NCBI RefSeq assembly: GCF_029784135.1
Contig: NC_073745.1
Span: forward strand, 83,919,650-83,983,649
Direction of reading: 5' to 3'
DNA from: Toxorhynchites rutilus septentrionalis
Lineage: Eukaryota; Arthropoda; Insecta; Diptera; Culicidae
DNA: 64,000 nt
Part shown: positions 1 through 10,561 of the stretch, piece by piece
Numbering within the stretch: position 1 is the stretch's first letter
Layout of the letters: every line of letters begins with the position of its first letter
The notes under the pieces: generated by a model
Seen by the model: only the letters and a program-made list of their open reading frames with translations
What the model was told of the DNA's origin: nothing
The model's database searches: none
Program-made: the position numbers and the translations under genes

Positions 1-235
1 AGTTGATAGAAATGGTATGTTAACCGCGTTAACCGGATGTAATTCGAAAGATAGAATGTCTACGCGTTTTATGTTTGTTAGTTATTGATCCAAAAACTAG
101 TTTCAATAGCTCAAAAATTGCTTTGAAAGCAAGCTATTGAAATCACAAAAATCTGTATAAGCAGGTGCCAGCTTGGAAATCCACTCAATTATGATTGTAT
201 AGCGGTTGGAACATGTTATCGCTGCTCAAGATTGA
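1..235 (+). repeat. Promoter-bearing repeat, copy 1 (cut by window edge)
   Basis: This stretch matches the reverse complement of about 8560-8790, including the phrases around gatccaaaaact, ctattgaaatcac and ggaaatccactca. It holds a TATA-like tataag at about 155-160 and, about 30 bases on, an initiator-like actcaatt. The 8.6 kb copy has the stronger version (tatataag, then actcagttc). The spacing fits an RNA polymerase II core promoter, but I cannot say which element or gene family it belonged to. The left part lies outside the window. Confidence 0.55.
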
Positions 236-3200
236 TACGGTGAAGCTAATTATATCACACCTTTTAGTTTTGTGGACGAGACTGATTGGTTCACCTTCAC
301 TATCTGTTCGGGCGGTTTGAGGAAAACCCGCCGACAACAATGGTCACACACTTACTAGAAATAAACTATCAATTTGTAGGTTAAAAGTTCTCTATATTTC
401 TCTGGTATTTTTCTCTTGCACTTTCACGTTGAACGTGTTCGCTCTGACTGTTTGGAAAGGAATGATTTCACTTCGTTACGCTGCTGTACTTCATTGCCCA
501 CTGATGGGCTGATGCGCAGTGGGGACGACGTGACTGCGATGATGTTACTGTTGTTATTGTTTTAGTGCTTTTTCTCTATGTGGTTCGTTTCTGCTTCGGT
601 AGGATTATTTTGGAATTTTGTCGTTTGTATCATGGTCGAATGGAATGTGAAACTGAATATCGTGCGCGGACTGTGCACTGGTTTTGTAGAAAATGGGTTT
701 GTGGCTACTTATAAATTTCATCGTTTGTGGCTCTCAATAGGCGGATTTATAATACATGAATCTTACTTCCGTTGAAAACGGAACACTATCGGTCAATTCG
801 ATTGGACCTTCAGTGGTTCTACTGACTTGATAAGCGACCTGCACGTCAAATTTGAAATTTGAATATGAATTGGTCACCAGCGATAAGCAAGAAACGAAAA
901 AGACGTCGAGAGACTGGCAGTATAGCTCTCATTTTCTTCCGAATCGTGATCACTGCCTATGCAAACAGTTGGTACTGCATCCTTTTTAGTCAACCTATTA
1001 TTATTTCCATCGGACACAAAAAAAACTTTCCTCAAAATGCACCTGGTAGAAACTAATAAAATAATATATTCCACATACGCTGCGGTAATATCGGGGACAT
1101 AACCGGAGGGACGTAGGACTACGCCAAGGGTTGTCAAAAATATAAATATTGGTTTATTTTTATTTGTTCGAATTTAGGTCAAGTTATTTCTCTTCAGAAA
1201 AACAAGCTCTAAATACGTAATTCATTGTTTCATATTTATATACAGTGCAGATGTAATGTAGACAAACTAAATGCGCAAACCATTATCAAAGCAGTGGAGC
1301 AATAAAACATCCGAATAAACCTTCACCCTCAACATTAGTATGTTGATTGTTTGGTGCCAAGAGCAAAACTTCATCTCAAATGCTGTGAAAAACATCGTTC
1401 CCAAATTAATAATCCACAAATTTGTTTCTGCACCACCTTTCGCTGAACGGCTACAGTAATCCGAACCGAACCGGTAATGTTTTGGCAGCGTAGTGATAGC
1501 AACCGCCGCAAAACGAAACATTCGAAACACCTTTTGTTTTCAATCGAAGAAAACTGCTCACGCCGCTGGAAAATGCCTTCTTCACGCCTAGCTTGACTTT
1601 TAATCCGGAAACCATGAATGAATTCGCGAAAACTGAATGAACGATCGGAAAAAGTCACAAATGAGCCCAAAACTAACTCAAGCCCATAAATTCACACAAG
1701 ATCTCATCCGGCAAAGGAATCATCAAAATTTGTTTGTTATTATTTCGGATATTGTTTTAGAAATCATCGAAATAATTCTTCAGGACAACTATATCGAAAT
1801 AGTCAGAAGTAAAAGAAACTTGTGGGCCGATGCTGCTGGAAGCCATGATGTGGGCTGACCTAGTACATCTTCATTATATCCCACATGATCAGTGTTCAAA
1901 TTTTCGTTTTCCCCCCATATATTCCTGTTAGACGTGGTCCTACGTCAAAAACAAATCGAGGATAAAAACGCACAAAAGTACTCACAAACAAAGATTCACG
2001 TCAAGTTTGAACACTTTTCTCATAGATGAATGACAACAATTTGCTTGATTGAAATTGTCCGATTTGAACTTTCTTGATGAGAAAGCGCAAAAAGAATAAG
2101 AAGAAAACAAACTATCTGTCATTCAGCTGGCTCCTCTCTCTCAGGTAGAAACCTAAAAACTGTCCTAGAACTAGATAGCGTCAAAAGACAAATGTCCGGA
2201 GAAACAGCGAGTGCGATAAAACATCTTATTTGAATCAATACTCCATTATAGCAACCCGACGAGCAAACCACGAGCTCGGTTTGACAGCTCATCTGGGCAC
2301 GTCACACGGAAAAAGATCACTTTCCTTGTTCCAGCAATAGCAGAGGTCAGATGTGGTTTCCGCGTCCCGGACCAAAACAGCATAATGCAAGGAGCCCGGG
2401 TATTCACATTGACGATCCTGCCAGGAGCTGGAGTTTTCAGTATCACGGCTACTCGTTTGAGATTGAGTAAGGCCGATTTTTTAACGTGGTGATAAAACGA
2501 AACCTTAAATCAGTGTCGAAAAATCGAAGTGGTATTCAGTGTCGAAGCGAAAAAGCATGGCTGTTGTCCCGGCTTGGTAATCGTGATTGTTTTGTTGTCG
2601 TTGGTGGTGGGAAAGTTGTTGAACGCCATTATTCTTTTTTTTACGTTTTCGTTTCGTGATGGAGGATGTGATTGCGGTGGACTTCGGCGTGACTGCGGTG
2701 AATGGAAGTGTTGCGTCCTAGTACAATGTGTATTTGGTTGATCGTCATAGACTTACTTACGTTGTGTTGTACGGTGTGATTATGCAGCGGAGTTCAGGCT
2801 TCGTAAGTTGGATGCGTTGGATGCATTTCGTCGAATCTCACGCTGCACAACATTCCACAAAAGGCGTGCCGCGATACCAACCACCATACAAAATCACGCA
2901 GCAAAGCGATGTGATGTAAATAGATTCTATTTCATCTTCTTGTTGAATCCGGGAATAAGTTCTGCTGCGACTGCTGTTGCTGGTTGATGACAATTTTATC
3001 CTGTGAGAGCTTGGACTTCTCGTTCCCCAGGCCCAGGCGGTGATACAAAATGCCTCACTACCGATGCGTGCAGTTTAATGATTTACATTAGCGAATGTTT
3101 ATTTGACACTGAGATATAATTTTATGTTGACTCAAATGTGGGTAGGTCAGAACGTGTGAATTGAATCGTTGGTTTCGTACAGCGGGTTTAGGATCAAAAT

Positions 3201-3243
3201 AAATTGGATATAACAGGGAGTAATGTGCTTTCTTTAAGATCGG
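236..3243. other. Unassigned DNA, no recognisable gene
   Basis: Only short reading frames on both strands, none with a motif I recognise. Around 1440-1620 and 2230-2930 the base composition is less AT-rich than its surroundings, which could reflect old exons or element UTRs, but no coherent product appears. It contains two copies of the near-palindrome gacgtagNNctacgtc (1110-1125, imperfect, and 1931-1946). Confidence 0.4.
1931..1946. repeat. Near-palindrome GACGT(A/G)GNNCTACGTC
   Basis: One of about nine scattered occurrences of a 16-bp near-palindrome. Other copies: 1110, 7856, 8869, 11954, 13916, 16381, 31140 and 50900. The arms gacgtgg/ctacgtc differ at one base here. Confidence 0.7.
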
Positions 3244-3690
3244 ATCTGTGGAAGGTTTGAATAAAGCGGATCGAGACGACTGCGCTAGATTTGAATGAAG
3301 CGGATCGAGACGACGGCGCTAGGTATGAATGAAGCGGATCATGACGACCGCGCCAGATTTAATTATAAGTGGATCGTGACGACCGCGCTAGGTTTGAATA
3401 AAGCTGATCGTGACGACCGCGCCAGATTTAATCAAAAGCGGATCGTGACGACCGCGCCAGGTTTTATTGAAAGTGGATCGAGACGACCGCGCTAGGTTTG
3501 AATAAAGCCGAACGTGACGACCGCGCTAGGTTTAATTGAAAGCGGATCAAGACGACCGCGCCTGGTTTTATTGAAAGCGGATCGAGACGACCGTGCTAGG
3601 TTTGAATAAAGCGGATGGTGACAACCGCGCCAGATTTAATTGAAAGCGGATCGAGACGACCGCGCTAGGTTTGAATAAAGCGAATCGTGA
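3244..3690 (+). repeat. 34/35-bp minisatellite, about 13 units
   Basis: Direct repeats with the core gcggatcgagacgaccgcgc. Alternate units tend to carry gctaggtttgaataaag and gccagatttaattgaaag, giving a loose 69-bp dimer. Because 69 is a multiple of 3, reading frames stay open across dimers, which produces a spurious 66-residue ORF at 3295-3495. Units differ by a few substitutions, so the array is not freshly expanded. Confidence 0.9.
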
Positions 3691-4437
3691 CATGTACATG
3701 CTCATGCTCATGAAACAACCAGTAAATAATTGAAGCGATATGAAATGCTGGCAGATGAATTGACTGTAATCGGTGGAATTAAAAAAATACGCCAGAAGAC
3801 GCTATCGCCCATGAGGGTCACTCAACTACGGCCAAGTTTGCTAGAACGCGTATAGTGGCATGGCATGTCGAAGGATGCAGAGGCATGAGTGACCTTGTGT
3901 GCGGTTTTTGCAACCAGCGGGGAACCTGAAAGGCCACGAGGCTTTGTTCCCGTGGGGGAAACCATCGTTCGAGATTTCAACAGATTCCTATTCTAATGAA
4001 GATGAACATAAAGAATAATGTCGTGAGCGCGGTATCAAATCCATTGTATTCCCAGCGAAATGGCCTAGGAGAAGGCTGTATGAAACTGGTTAGTAAACAA
4101 ACTATAGAAAAAAATTGGAAGTAACTATCCATTCTTACAACGCTGCTGCGCACTCTCTTATAGGGATACCAAAAGAGAAAGTATGACGAGGTGGTAGATC
4201 AAGCTTCTGTGTCGCGTGAAAGATACATTCGATGATACAATTAAGGTCCAAGAACAAGAAGATTTAAGATTAGGGGGCGTTTGAGTCTTGTTGGACCTTG
4301 AGATACGGTCATTTAGAGAATTTCGTTAGTGTTATGCAAGAAAAAGAAAAATCTATAAGAGGGTAATATAAAATGTTGGAAGAAAAACTGAAGAAAGACA
4401 AATTTTCGATTATTTATTCCCCAGATTTCCCTTTTTT
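3691..4437. other. Unassigned DNA
   Basis: No coding motif seen on either strand. It lies just upstream of a polypurine run and candidate LTR, so it could be the decayed interior of a retroelement; I saw no protease, reverse transcriptase or integrase signature in it. Confidence 0.35.
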
Positions 4438-4735
4438 AGAGAGGGGGGAGGATGTGTAGCCAATGTCCTTCATTCGTTTTCCCGTTCATGAACGGTGCTC
4501 CCTTTGAACAATCCAACACTGCAGTGCCAGGCGAATGCCTTGATTCACTGCCATCGACATCGGTGAACCATCAACATTCGAAGCTTGAATTTTAAACGAA
4601 GAGCTTGAGCATTCTAAGCTCATTCTTTCTTCTATTCGTTATGATACCTACTTCTGGATGTCATCCACTCACAACTGTTAACTAAATACAGACGCTTGTG
4701 CTCTTCTAGCGGGCTATGGACAAGTCTTGGCTGCA
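4438..4735 (+). mobile_element. Candidate polypurine tract plus 3' LTR (copia-like?)
   Basis: A polypurine run (agagaggggggagga, 4438-4452) is followed at 4455 by tgtagcca, and the reverse-complement-like tggctgca ends at 4735. That gives a 281-bp TG...CA unit with matching inverted ends right after a polypurine tract, the arrangement of a retroelement 3' end. About 280 bp is a usual copia-type LTR size. No partner LTR or coding interior is visible, so this is a tentative reading. Confidence 0.3.
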
Positions 4736-4992
4736 CGTGAGGGAAATGGGGGTAAGACGGACATGTTAAGGAAAACTTCAATTGTATCTTTGGAAACTTA
4801 TGTTTTCCAAGACCTAAGCAGTTTCTTACAGTTCAATATACTGGTTTTCGAAATAGTTGATCAAATGTTTTATATAAATTTTTTTTCCATGTTTTTTACT
4901 AAGATTAAAACAAGCCGAAAAGTAGAACATTTTTATCGATGCGGGTATAAAGGACATTTAATGGGAGGGGAATATTGACAGGTTGATAATAT

Positions 4993-5420
4993 CACGGCTT
5001 ACAGAGACAAGGCTGGTTCTTTAGCGAGTAAACATTTTTTTTGATGACGTCATCCGAAATGTCAGTGTAAACAGTCGCCAGTTGTATTTTGTTTTCCGAC
5101 TTAGGCGTAAATGTTCCTGAAATGAAAAATCGAAAATGGTTCAATGCGCTGTGAGCGGGTGTATAAATTATGAAAATGACATTATCGGGCCAAAAAAGAC
5201 ATTTTTTCGCTTTCCGAAAAACCGAGAATTATGTTCTTTGTGGATAAATGTTTTATCAAATTATTCATGGTGTTAAATATAATCATCTATATCATCAACG
5301 CACAAACTTACAAAGCACGAGAAATAAAAAATAAGAACACATTGTTTACTTCAACGATTCAGATGACGTCACTAAAAAATGACTGATCCGGAGTAGCTAG
5401 TCTTGTCTCTGTAAGCCGTG
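4993..5420 (+). mobile_element. Non-autonomous P-type DNA transposon
   Basis: Perfect terminal inverted repeats of 19 bp (cacggcttacagagacaag) bound a 428-bp element, with an exact 8-bp direct duplication gataatat at 4985-4992 and 5421-5428. The 46 kb repeat copy has a single ggttaataatata at the equivalent place, which is the empty site. An 8-bp target duplication is shared by P and hAT elements; the internal THAP-type coding piece (5136-5276) points to P, whose transposases begin with a THAP finger. The rest of the transposase is missing, so this copy would need one supplied in trans. Confidence 0.8.
5136..5276 (+). pseudogene. Truncated THAP-domain exon of a P-type transposase
   Basis: ATG at 5136 opens a 46-codon frame that ends in TAA at 5274-5276. 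It has the THAP pattern: a CX4C pair close to the N-terminus (CAVSGC, residues 4-9), then TFFRFPKN (22-29) and a tryptophan at 36. In full THAP fingers a further Cys and His complete the zinc site and an AVPTIF-type motif follows; here the frame stops before them. It is therefore the first part of the DNA-binding domain, cut by an internal deletion of the element or at an exon edge. Function is unlikely as it stands. Confidence 0.72.
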
Positions 5421-5563
5421 GATAATATATGAAGCGTAAAAGTTTATCGTTCGCGAGAGGAATAATTTCGCTCTATCTCTCAGTGTTTGTGTGTCCAGTA
5501 ACTGAAATAGAACAAAAAGAGAAAGCAATATAAAAAAGAGTTGAATATTCTTCCCTTCACTTT

Positions 5564-5834
5564 TAGAGGCGAATGAACTGAAAAGTTTAAAGCCTCTTTA
5601 ATCCAACATCATCATCATCATTCCCTTCACTTCATTCTTTGTGTGGACAACGACTGGACAACATCGTTGCTGGACGAGCTGGACGGCGAGGGATCGAGTG
5701 CCTTTCTCAAGGCAAGAGGGCGGAGGTGGTAGCGCTGGAGTAGAATAGAGTAGAGTTTTCAAAGGGCCTTTCTCAAGGCTAGAGACGAATGAACTGCAAA
5801 AGTTTAAAGTCTCTATAATACAATACCTTCCTTC
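5564..5834. mobile_element. SINE-like 271-bp insertion
   Basis: Flanked by a 14-bp direct duplication cttcccttcacttt (5550-5563 and 5835-5848). The homologous repeat at 46.57 kb has only one related copy (ttccattcactttc) and no insert, so this is a clean filled/empty pair. A target duplication this long fits LINE-machinery retroposition. Inside, a ~35-bp phrase (agaggcgaatgaactg... tttaaagcctct) occurs at the start and again, slightly changed, at about 5780, so the insert is partly dimeric. I could not recognise a tRNA, 5S or 7SL head. Confidence 0.6.
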
Positions 5835-6287
5835 CTTCCCTTCACTTTGCATCATGCATTGGATGTGATTAGGAATGTGCCCTGGTGGGGTTGTCCATTT
5901 CAACCCCACCAGTGCAATTATTTTTATAATTTAAATTTACTACTTACGAAAGAATTTACTTTTCTGTACAAACCTAATATCGCTTCTGTGTCAACTCACA
6001 AATCGAAATATAAACATCAGCGAACTCAATTTTGCAATTAAGCCACTCTAAATGCTTAATATCGAAGCCAGAAAAATTACATCAACACGCAGAATCATGT
6101 TTGATTTTCAGTTTTAGTTTCTCTATTCCACTTTTACTCAGTATTCATTGCCATAGAATGGTTTCAATGTTATAGAAGAGCATGTAGAAGGGGTTCCCAT
6201 CAACAGAAATTTGAAATTCATAATGCAACTATACAAATCAACCACCTGTCCATTATACCCCCACTGTCTGTCTTACTCCGTCCCCTA

Positions 6288-6779
6288 TGGAACACGGGAG
6301 GAGAATTGAATCGAAGCATTTTTCTGGTTTCGCATTTATTTTATTTACAGCAAACTACTAGGCTTAAACGTGAAGTTTATAAAACTTTTAATATCATAAC
6401 GTTTTGATTAAGCGTTACGTATAATAATATGAAACTTGAACTATTACTGTTAGTTCAAGTTTTCTATTTATAACAAGTTAATCTACCTAACAAGGGTTTT
6501 AGGCTTGAATTATCTCCACCAAAATAGTTTTATCAGAAAATCATCATAATGTCTGAACTTGTTGGGTTATGTTGTTTGATCTAGGAATGTATCACGGATT
6601 TCATTTTTCCTTAGGTTTTTCAACTGGAATCCGGAAAAATATTTATTGCACCTGTAGTATATCAGTGTGGCTGATTGTAAAACACGTATCATGAATTTAT
6701 TCGGCAAACTCTATTAGATTGATGTCACAATGATAAATTCCCAGATAAAATAGTGCGAACATCGTGTGTTTCATTTGTA
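6288..6779. other. AT-rich unassigned spacer
   Basis: No coding motif or clear repeat seen between the G-rich-ended repeat and the mariner element. Confidence 0.4.
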
Positions 6780-7508
6780 CGAGGGTCACTATTTATATTT
6801 CGGGAATTGGCAACACTGATGTCATGTGAGTCCATCTGACGGTTCCATCGTAAAGTTTGACATTTTTGACGATATACGTACTCAGAACATTTTGTCATAC
6901 GGACGCTATTTGTTTATTTTATATTTAGTTGAAAGTTTGGCCTCGGCATAAAAATGGAACTGAATCGTGAACATTTTCGTGCGATGATTTTTTACGACTT
7001 TCGACGTGGATTATCACAACAAGAGTGCGTCAATCAACTTAATTTGACTTTTGGCGATGAAGCTCCATCAAAAACCACTGTGTATCGCTGGTATAGTGAA
7101 TTCAATCGTGGTCGTAGTTCGCTGTCCGACGAGTTTCGTGAAGGTCGTCCAAAATCGACTGTAGTGCCAGAAAACATCGATGCTGTGCACGAAATGATTA
7201 AGCAAGATCGTCATGTAACCTATTGTGAGATTGAGGCATCCCTAAGCATTAGTTCCACCAGCATATATGCGATTTTACATGAACACTTAGTTGTGCGAAA
7301 ATTATGTTCACGTTGGATCCCACATAATTTGACAATCGCTCAAAAAAAGGCTCGTGTCGATTGGAATAAATGCTTTGAAAATTGGTTTAAGCGCATGCAA
7401 AAAGTGTATCGATCATCGTGGCGAGTACTTTGAAAAACAATAAAAATATATTCGCAGCTTAACTATTTGTTTTTGTTCCTATTCCCGAAATATAAATAGT
7501 GACCCTCG
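6780..7508 (+). mobile_element. Internally deleted mariner element
   Basis: Perfect 28-bp terminal inverted repeats (starting cgagggtcactatttatatt) at 6780-6807 and 7481-7508, flanked by TA at 6778-6779 and 7509-7510, the mariner target duplication. At 729 bp it is far shorter than a full mariner (about 1.3 kb), because most of the transposase, including the catalytic region, is gone. With intact ends it could still be mobilised in trans by a related transposase. Confidence 0.92.
6954..7433 (+). pseudogene. Mariner transposase, N-terminal DNA-binding part fused to C-terminal tail
   Basis: ATG at 6954 starts a 159-codon frame. Residues 1 to about 135 are a typical mariner N-terminus: the first helix-turn-helix (REHFRAMIFYDFRRGLSQQE), the linker GRPKSTV, the second HTH (STSIYAILHEHL) and the CSRWIPHNLTIAQKKARVDW segment. 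Straight after RVDW comes KCFENWFKRMQK, which belongs to the extreme C-terminus, so about 540 bp with all three catalytic aspartates (DD34D) are missing. A frame change then gives YRSSWRVL and a stop at 7431-7433; the expected last residues are in the next frame. The product could bind the element's ends but not cut. Confidence 0.88.
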
Positions 7509-8002
7509 TATTTCATGTAAAGTATAAACAATTTGCTACATGAATACAGAGCCCTTTGGTGTTGCATGTATTGACACATACTTATATATCGTATTTGAAC
7601 AAAACCAATCCTACTAATGCTTCTCTTAGGCATGGTAGAGTTCGAAGAAAAGCACAACTTTACAAACCTGACCCAAAAAAGTTGGTTTGCTATTTTGTTA
7701 AATATACAGCGCTACTGTAGACAACGTAGTCGCTGCTGTAAAATCACAATTTGTCAACTACATGAAACACACAATTAAAAAACTACTTGAAATAGCGAAT
7801 AAGTCAATTAGAAAAAACAGGAAGTGGGTTATATCTATGGTATAACCGCAAGGGTGACGTAGGACTATCGTTGATTTAGAGATCATTTGTCTATTTGGAG
7901 AACTTCGAAAACGAGAGCGTTACGTTGGAGGCACAAGGTTTTATGCATCCAATATTGGATACGGAAATATCCTACTGATGGGGAAGAATAATCTTCAGAA
8001 GC
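7509..8002. other. Unassigned DNA
   Basis: No gene recognised. Contains an imperfect copy of the recurrent near-palindrome at 7856-7871 (gacgtaggactatcgt). Confidence 0.4.
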
Positions 8003-8338
8003 TATCCTGTTAATTGCGATTGATTGAAAAATCACAAAACCAAATGTATTTGGTCACAGTGTCACATGGATAGAAAACATTAAAATAAACTCTTTCACAT
8101 GAATGTAATTTTAAATTTCCAGAGGAACTGGCAGATTATTTTCAGTAACGATAGGATTCCACATTTTCCTCGATACTGGAAGCCCACCAGTGGTTTATGC
8201 TAACTCGATAACCACCTGTTAATAGCACTTGATTGAAACATATTTGGTCACAGTGTTACATGGATAGAAAACATTCAAATAAACTCTTTCACATGAATGT
8301 ATTTTTAAATTCCTAGAGGAACTGGCAGATTATTTTCC
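8003..8338. repeat. Diverged tandem duplication, period about 194 bp
   Basis: The segment with tttggtcacagtgt, catggatagaaaacatt and gaggaactggcagattattt occurs twice, starting near 8003 and 8213, with scattered substitutions and small gaps. It abuts the promoter-bearing repeat and may belong to the same larger element. Confidence 0.8.
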
Positions 8339-8340
8339 GG

Positions 8341-8385
8341 ATCTTTCTGGATGCTGAATGGCATCCAAACGGAAAGAATTCCGCG

Positions 8386-8418
<33 letters not shown>

Positions 8419-8790
8419 AGCGGCTGCTTCGAGATCTTCCCGGGGAACCGTTTGTGGCATCACTCTCCTCTTGTTGGATTCACTTCTGGCCTAAGGTGCA
8501 CAAACAGGCTCTTGGTGACACCGTTCATCCGCGCTTTCATGATAAATGAAGAGCTTCACCACAACAGCGACAACATGCTCCAATCGCTGTTCAATTAGAA
8601 CTGAGTGGATTTCCGAGCGGCGCTCGCTTATATACCGATTGGTGATTTCAATAGCCTGTTTTGAAAGCAAATTTAAGACTATTGAAACAAGTTTTTGGAT
8701 CAGAAAGTAACAAGTATAGAACGCGTAGACATTTTATCTTTCGAATGAAGTGTTTATCATACCATTTCGTTCAGTTGTTTAAGAGCTATT
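8341..8790 (-). repeat. Promoter-bearing repeat, copy 2, with (GT)n microsatellite
   Basis: Read on the minus strand, about 8560-8790 matches window bases 1-235. It carries tatataag followed about 25-30 bases on by actcagttc, the order and spacing of a TATA box and arthropod initiator, then about 170 bases without a convincing start codon. A (GT)n tract at 8392-8418 lies further downstream on the minus strand. What this promoter drove is not visible in the window. Confidence 0.5.
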
Positions 8791-10554
8791 AACACTGAAA
8801 ATCTCGGTCTCCGGCGTAACGCTTTCATTTTCGAAACTTTGATTTTACACCCCGGTATAGAAATGAAAGACGTAGTCCTACGTCAAAACAGGGATTTATC
8901 TGCTGAAGATCACGACGAGGATAATGATCCCGATTATTAGAAACTATTATTGATGATATCAATATGCGTAAGATATAAATAAGAAATAAATAGTTTAGTA
9001 TGTATATTAGCAATTTCGGAACTGTATACAACGCTGTTGAAAACCATATAGAAACTATATTCGCGATATCCAGATCAACAACGACATTCTGCTTCGCATA
9101 GTAGTTTTAAAACAATTGATTTTTATTTCAAGCAATAATTCCAAGAGTACAAAAATCTGTTATCTAAACATATAATTTTTAAACCACTTGTTAATCAAAC
9201 TTGTCATTATCGATGCGCGTTTTTATTAGAATCATAATGGGAGTTACAGAAAGACATAGACAAGTTTGTCAGAAAATACATTATATCGTTCTTATTACAC
9301 GATATCCCTAAATTCGATTTCAGAAAGTTTTGAGGTAAGTTTACCACGAGCTTTATTCACGTGACTACATTCTTTGTACAGCGAAATACAGCAAATACGT
9401 ACAGTGTTGTCTACCGTAAACTTTCTGGTGGAAGTAGTAATATTACATATCAATCCAGTATATAACCTATGAACGTTAAGTTATGAAACATCATTAAGGA
9501 TAATTATACGGGAATTCAAGTGAGAATGAAAATATCTTATAATTTATCAAACATTGCATCGCTCACTCAATCATCATACTATATTTACACAAACTTATAT
9601 TCAAAACATGATAAAGCGCCTTATGAACCTGCTTCAAAATAATGTCGACGTTATGAGTACAAAATGTGCGACACACGAGTCGCACGCATTTCTAAAATAT
9701 AGGTTCTAGTTGGCTCAAATGAAATACGCTTGTGAAATGAATTGCATTCAAATTCAATCTGAATGATTCAACGGCAAACCGGCCCGTGAATTCCTCGCTT
9801 CATTGTGGAAGCTACATTACTTTTCAACTTCTTTTTGATACCCGAGTCGATAACATATGAGGACACGACTTCAAATCTACCGTAGTGACAAACTATAGTC
9901 ACGCCATTCGCCTACGGGAATGCAGTGACTTTAGCCATCTCACCTCATTCGCCGCGCGGAATAAAGGGGACTGCTTACAGCCTACGGTTAGGGGATAAAA
10001 GAGAACTGCTAGATTCTCTCGTAATATTCTCACGGCTTTTTAACGTTATGAGTACAAGTTCTTCAGCGCATATGCATGGAAACAATCGTTCTCACTTTCA
10101 TTCCTCGTGTGGTATCTTCAGCGCGAACAACAGTTGCTCGGTATGTTCGTGTGAGAGCTTTAGAGCAACTGAACTGTTTTACGGTTGGTTCATTCCAATT
10201 TGAATGAATGGTGATGATGCAATGGTCGCTCTACGAATACTGCGGAGAGAGGAAATATCGCAATTTTAGCTCCGTCTGATGGCAATTGTCTCATAAGTGA
10301 CGAATGAATTACAAAGTACAAACCCTCTAAAAAACAAAGAAGCAAGCCGGCAACATTCTCACACGGTCTGAACGTAGAACCATAATTTTTAATATAACTT
10401 ATCAACCAGCCTTGCTCCTGTCTGGAAACGGTTAACACCCGGTAGAAAGCACGATAGTGCGTTATGTGGATATGTAATCATGGACAACTCGACTGGCCGT
10501 AGGCAGCACCATCTCAGATAGCAGTGAAACGTTGTGAGTGTAAATACATGGGTC
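8791..10554. other. Unassigned AT-rich DNA
   Basis: No protein motif recognised on either strand. Includes a perfect-armed copy of the recurrent near-palindrome (8869-8884) and short repeated phrases such as acgttatgagtacaa at about 9650 and 10043. Confidence 0.4.
8869..8884. repeat. Near-palindrome GACGTAGTCCTACGTC
   Basis: Perfect 7-bp arms around a 2-base centre. It is followed by caaaa, as is the copy at 1931. Confidence 0.75.
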
Positions 10555-10561
10555 GTTTAGG

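Larger units (their letters stand above)
4738..6287 (+). mobile_element. G-rich-ended MITE-like repeat, copy 1 (with nested insertions)
   Basis: The left end reads tgagggaaatgggggtaaga and the right end, reverse-complemented, begins taggggacggagtaagacag, so the ends are imperfect inverted repeats. From about 5421 to 6287 it aligns along its length with the reverse complement of 46121-46722. Copy 1 carries a P-type element (4993-5420) and a SINE-like insert (5564-5834) that the 46 kb copy lacks. No own coding region was found, so it is probably non-autonomous. Confidence 0.65.

Noticed and set aside
3244..3690. Regularly spaced repeats suggestive of a CRISPR array
   Set aside because: Units are contiguous 34/35-mers without unique spacers, in eukaryotic transposon-rich DNA; it is a minisatellite.
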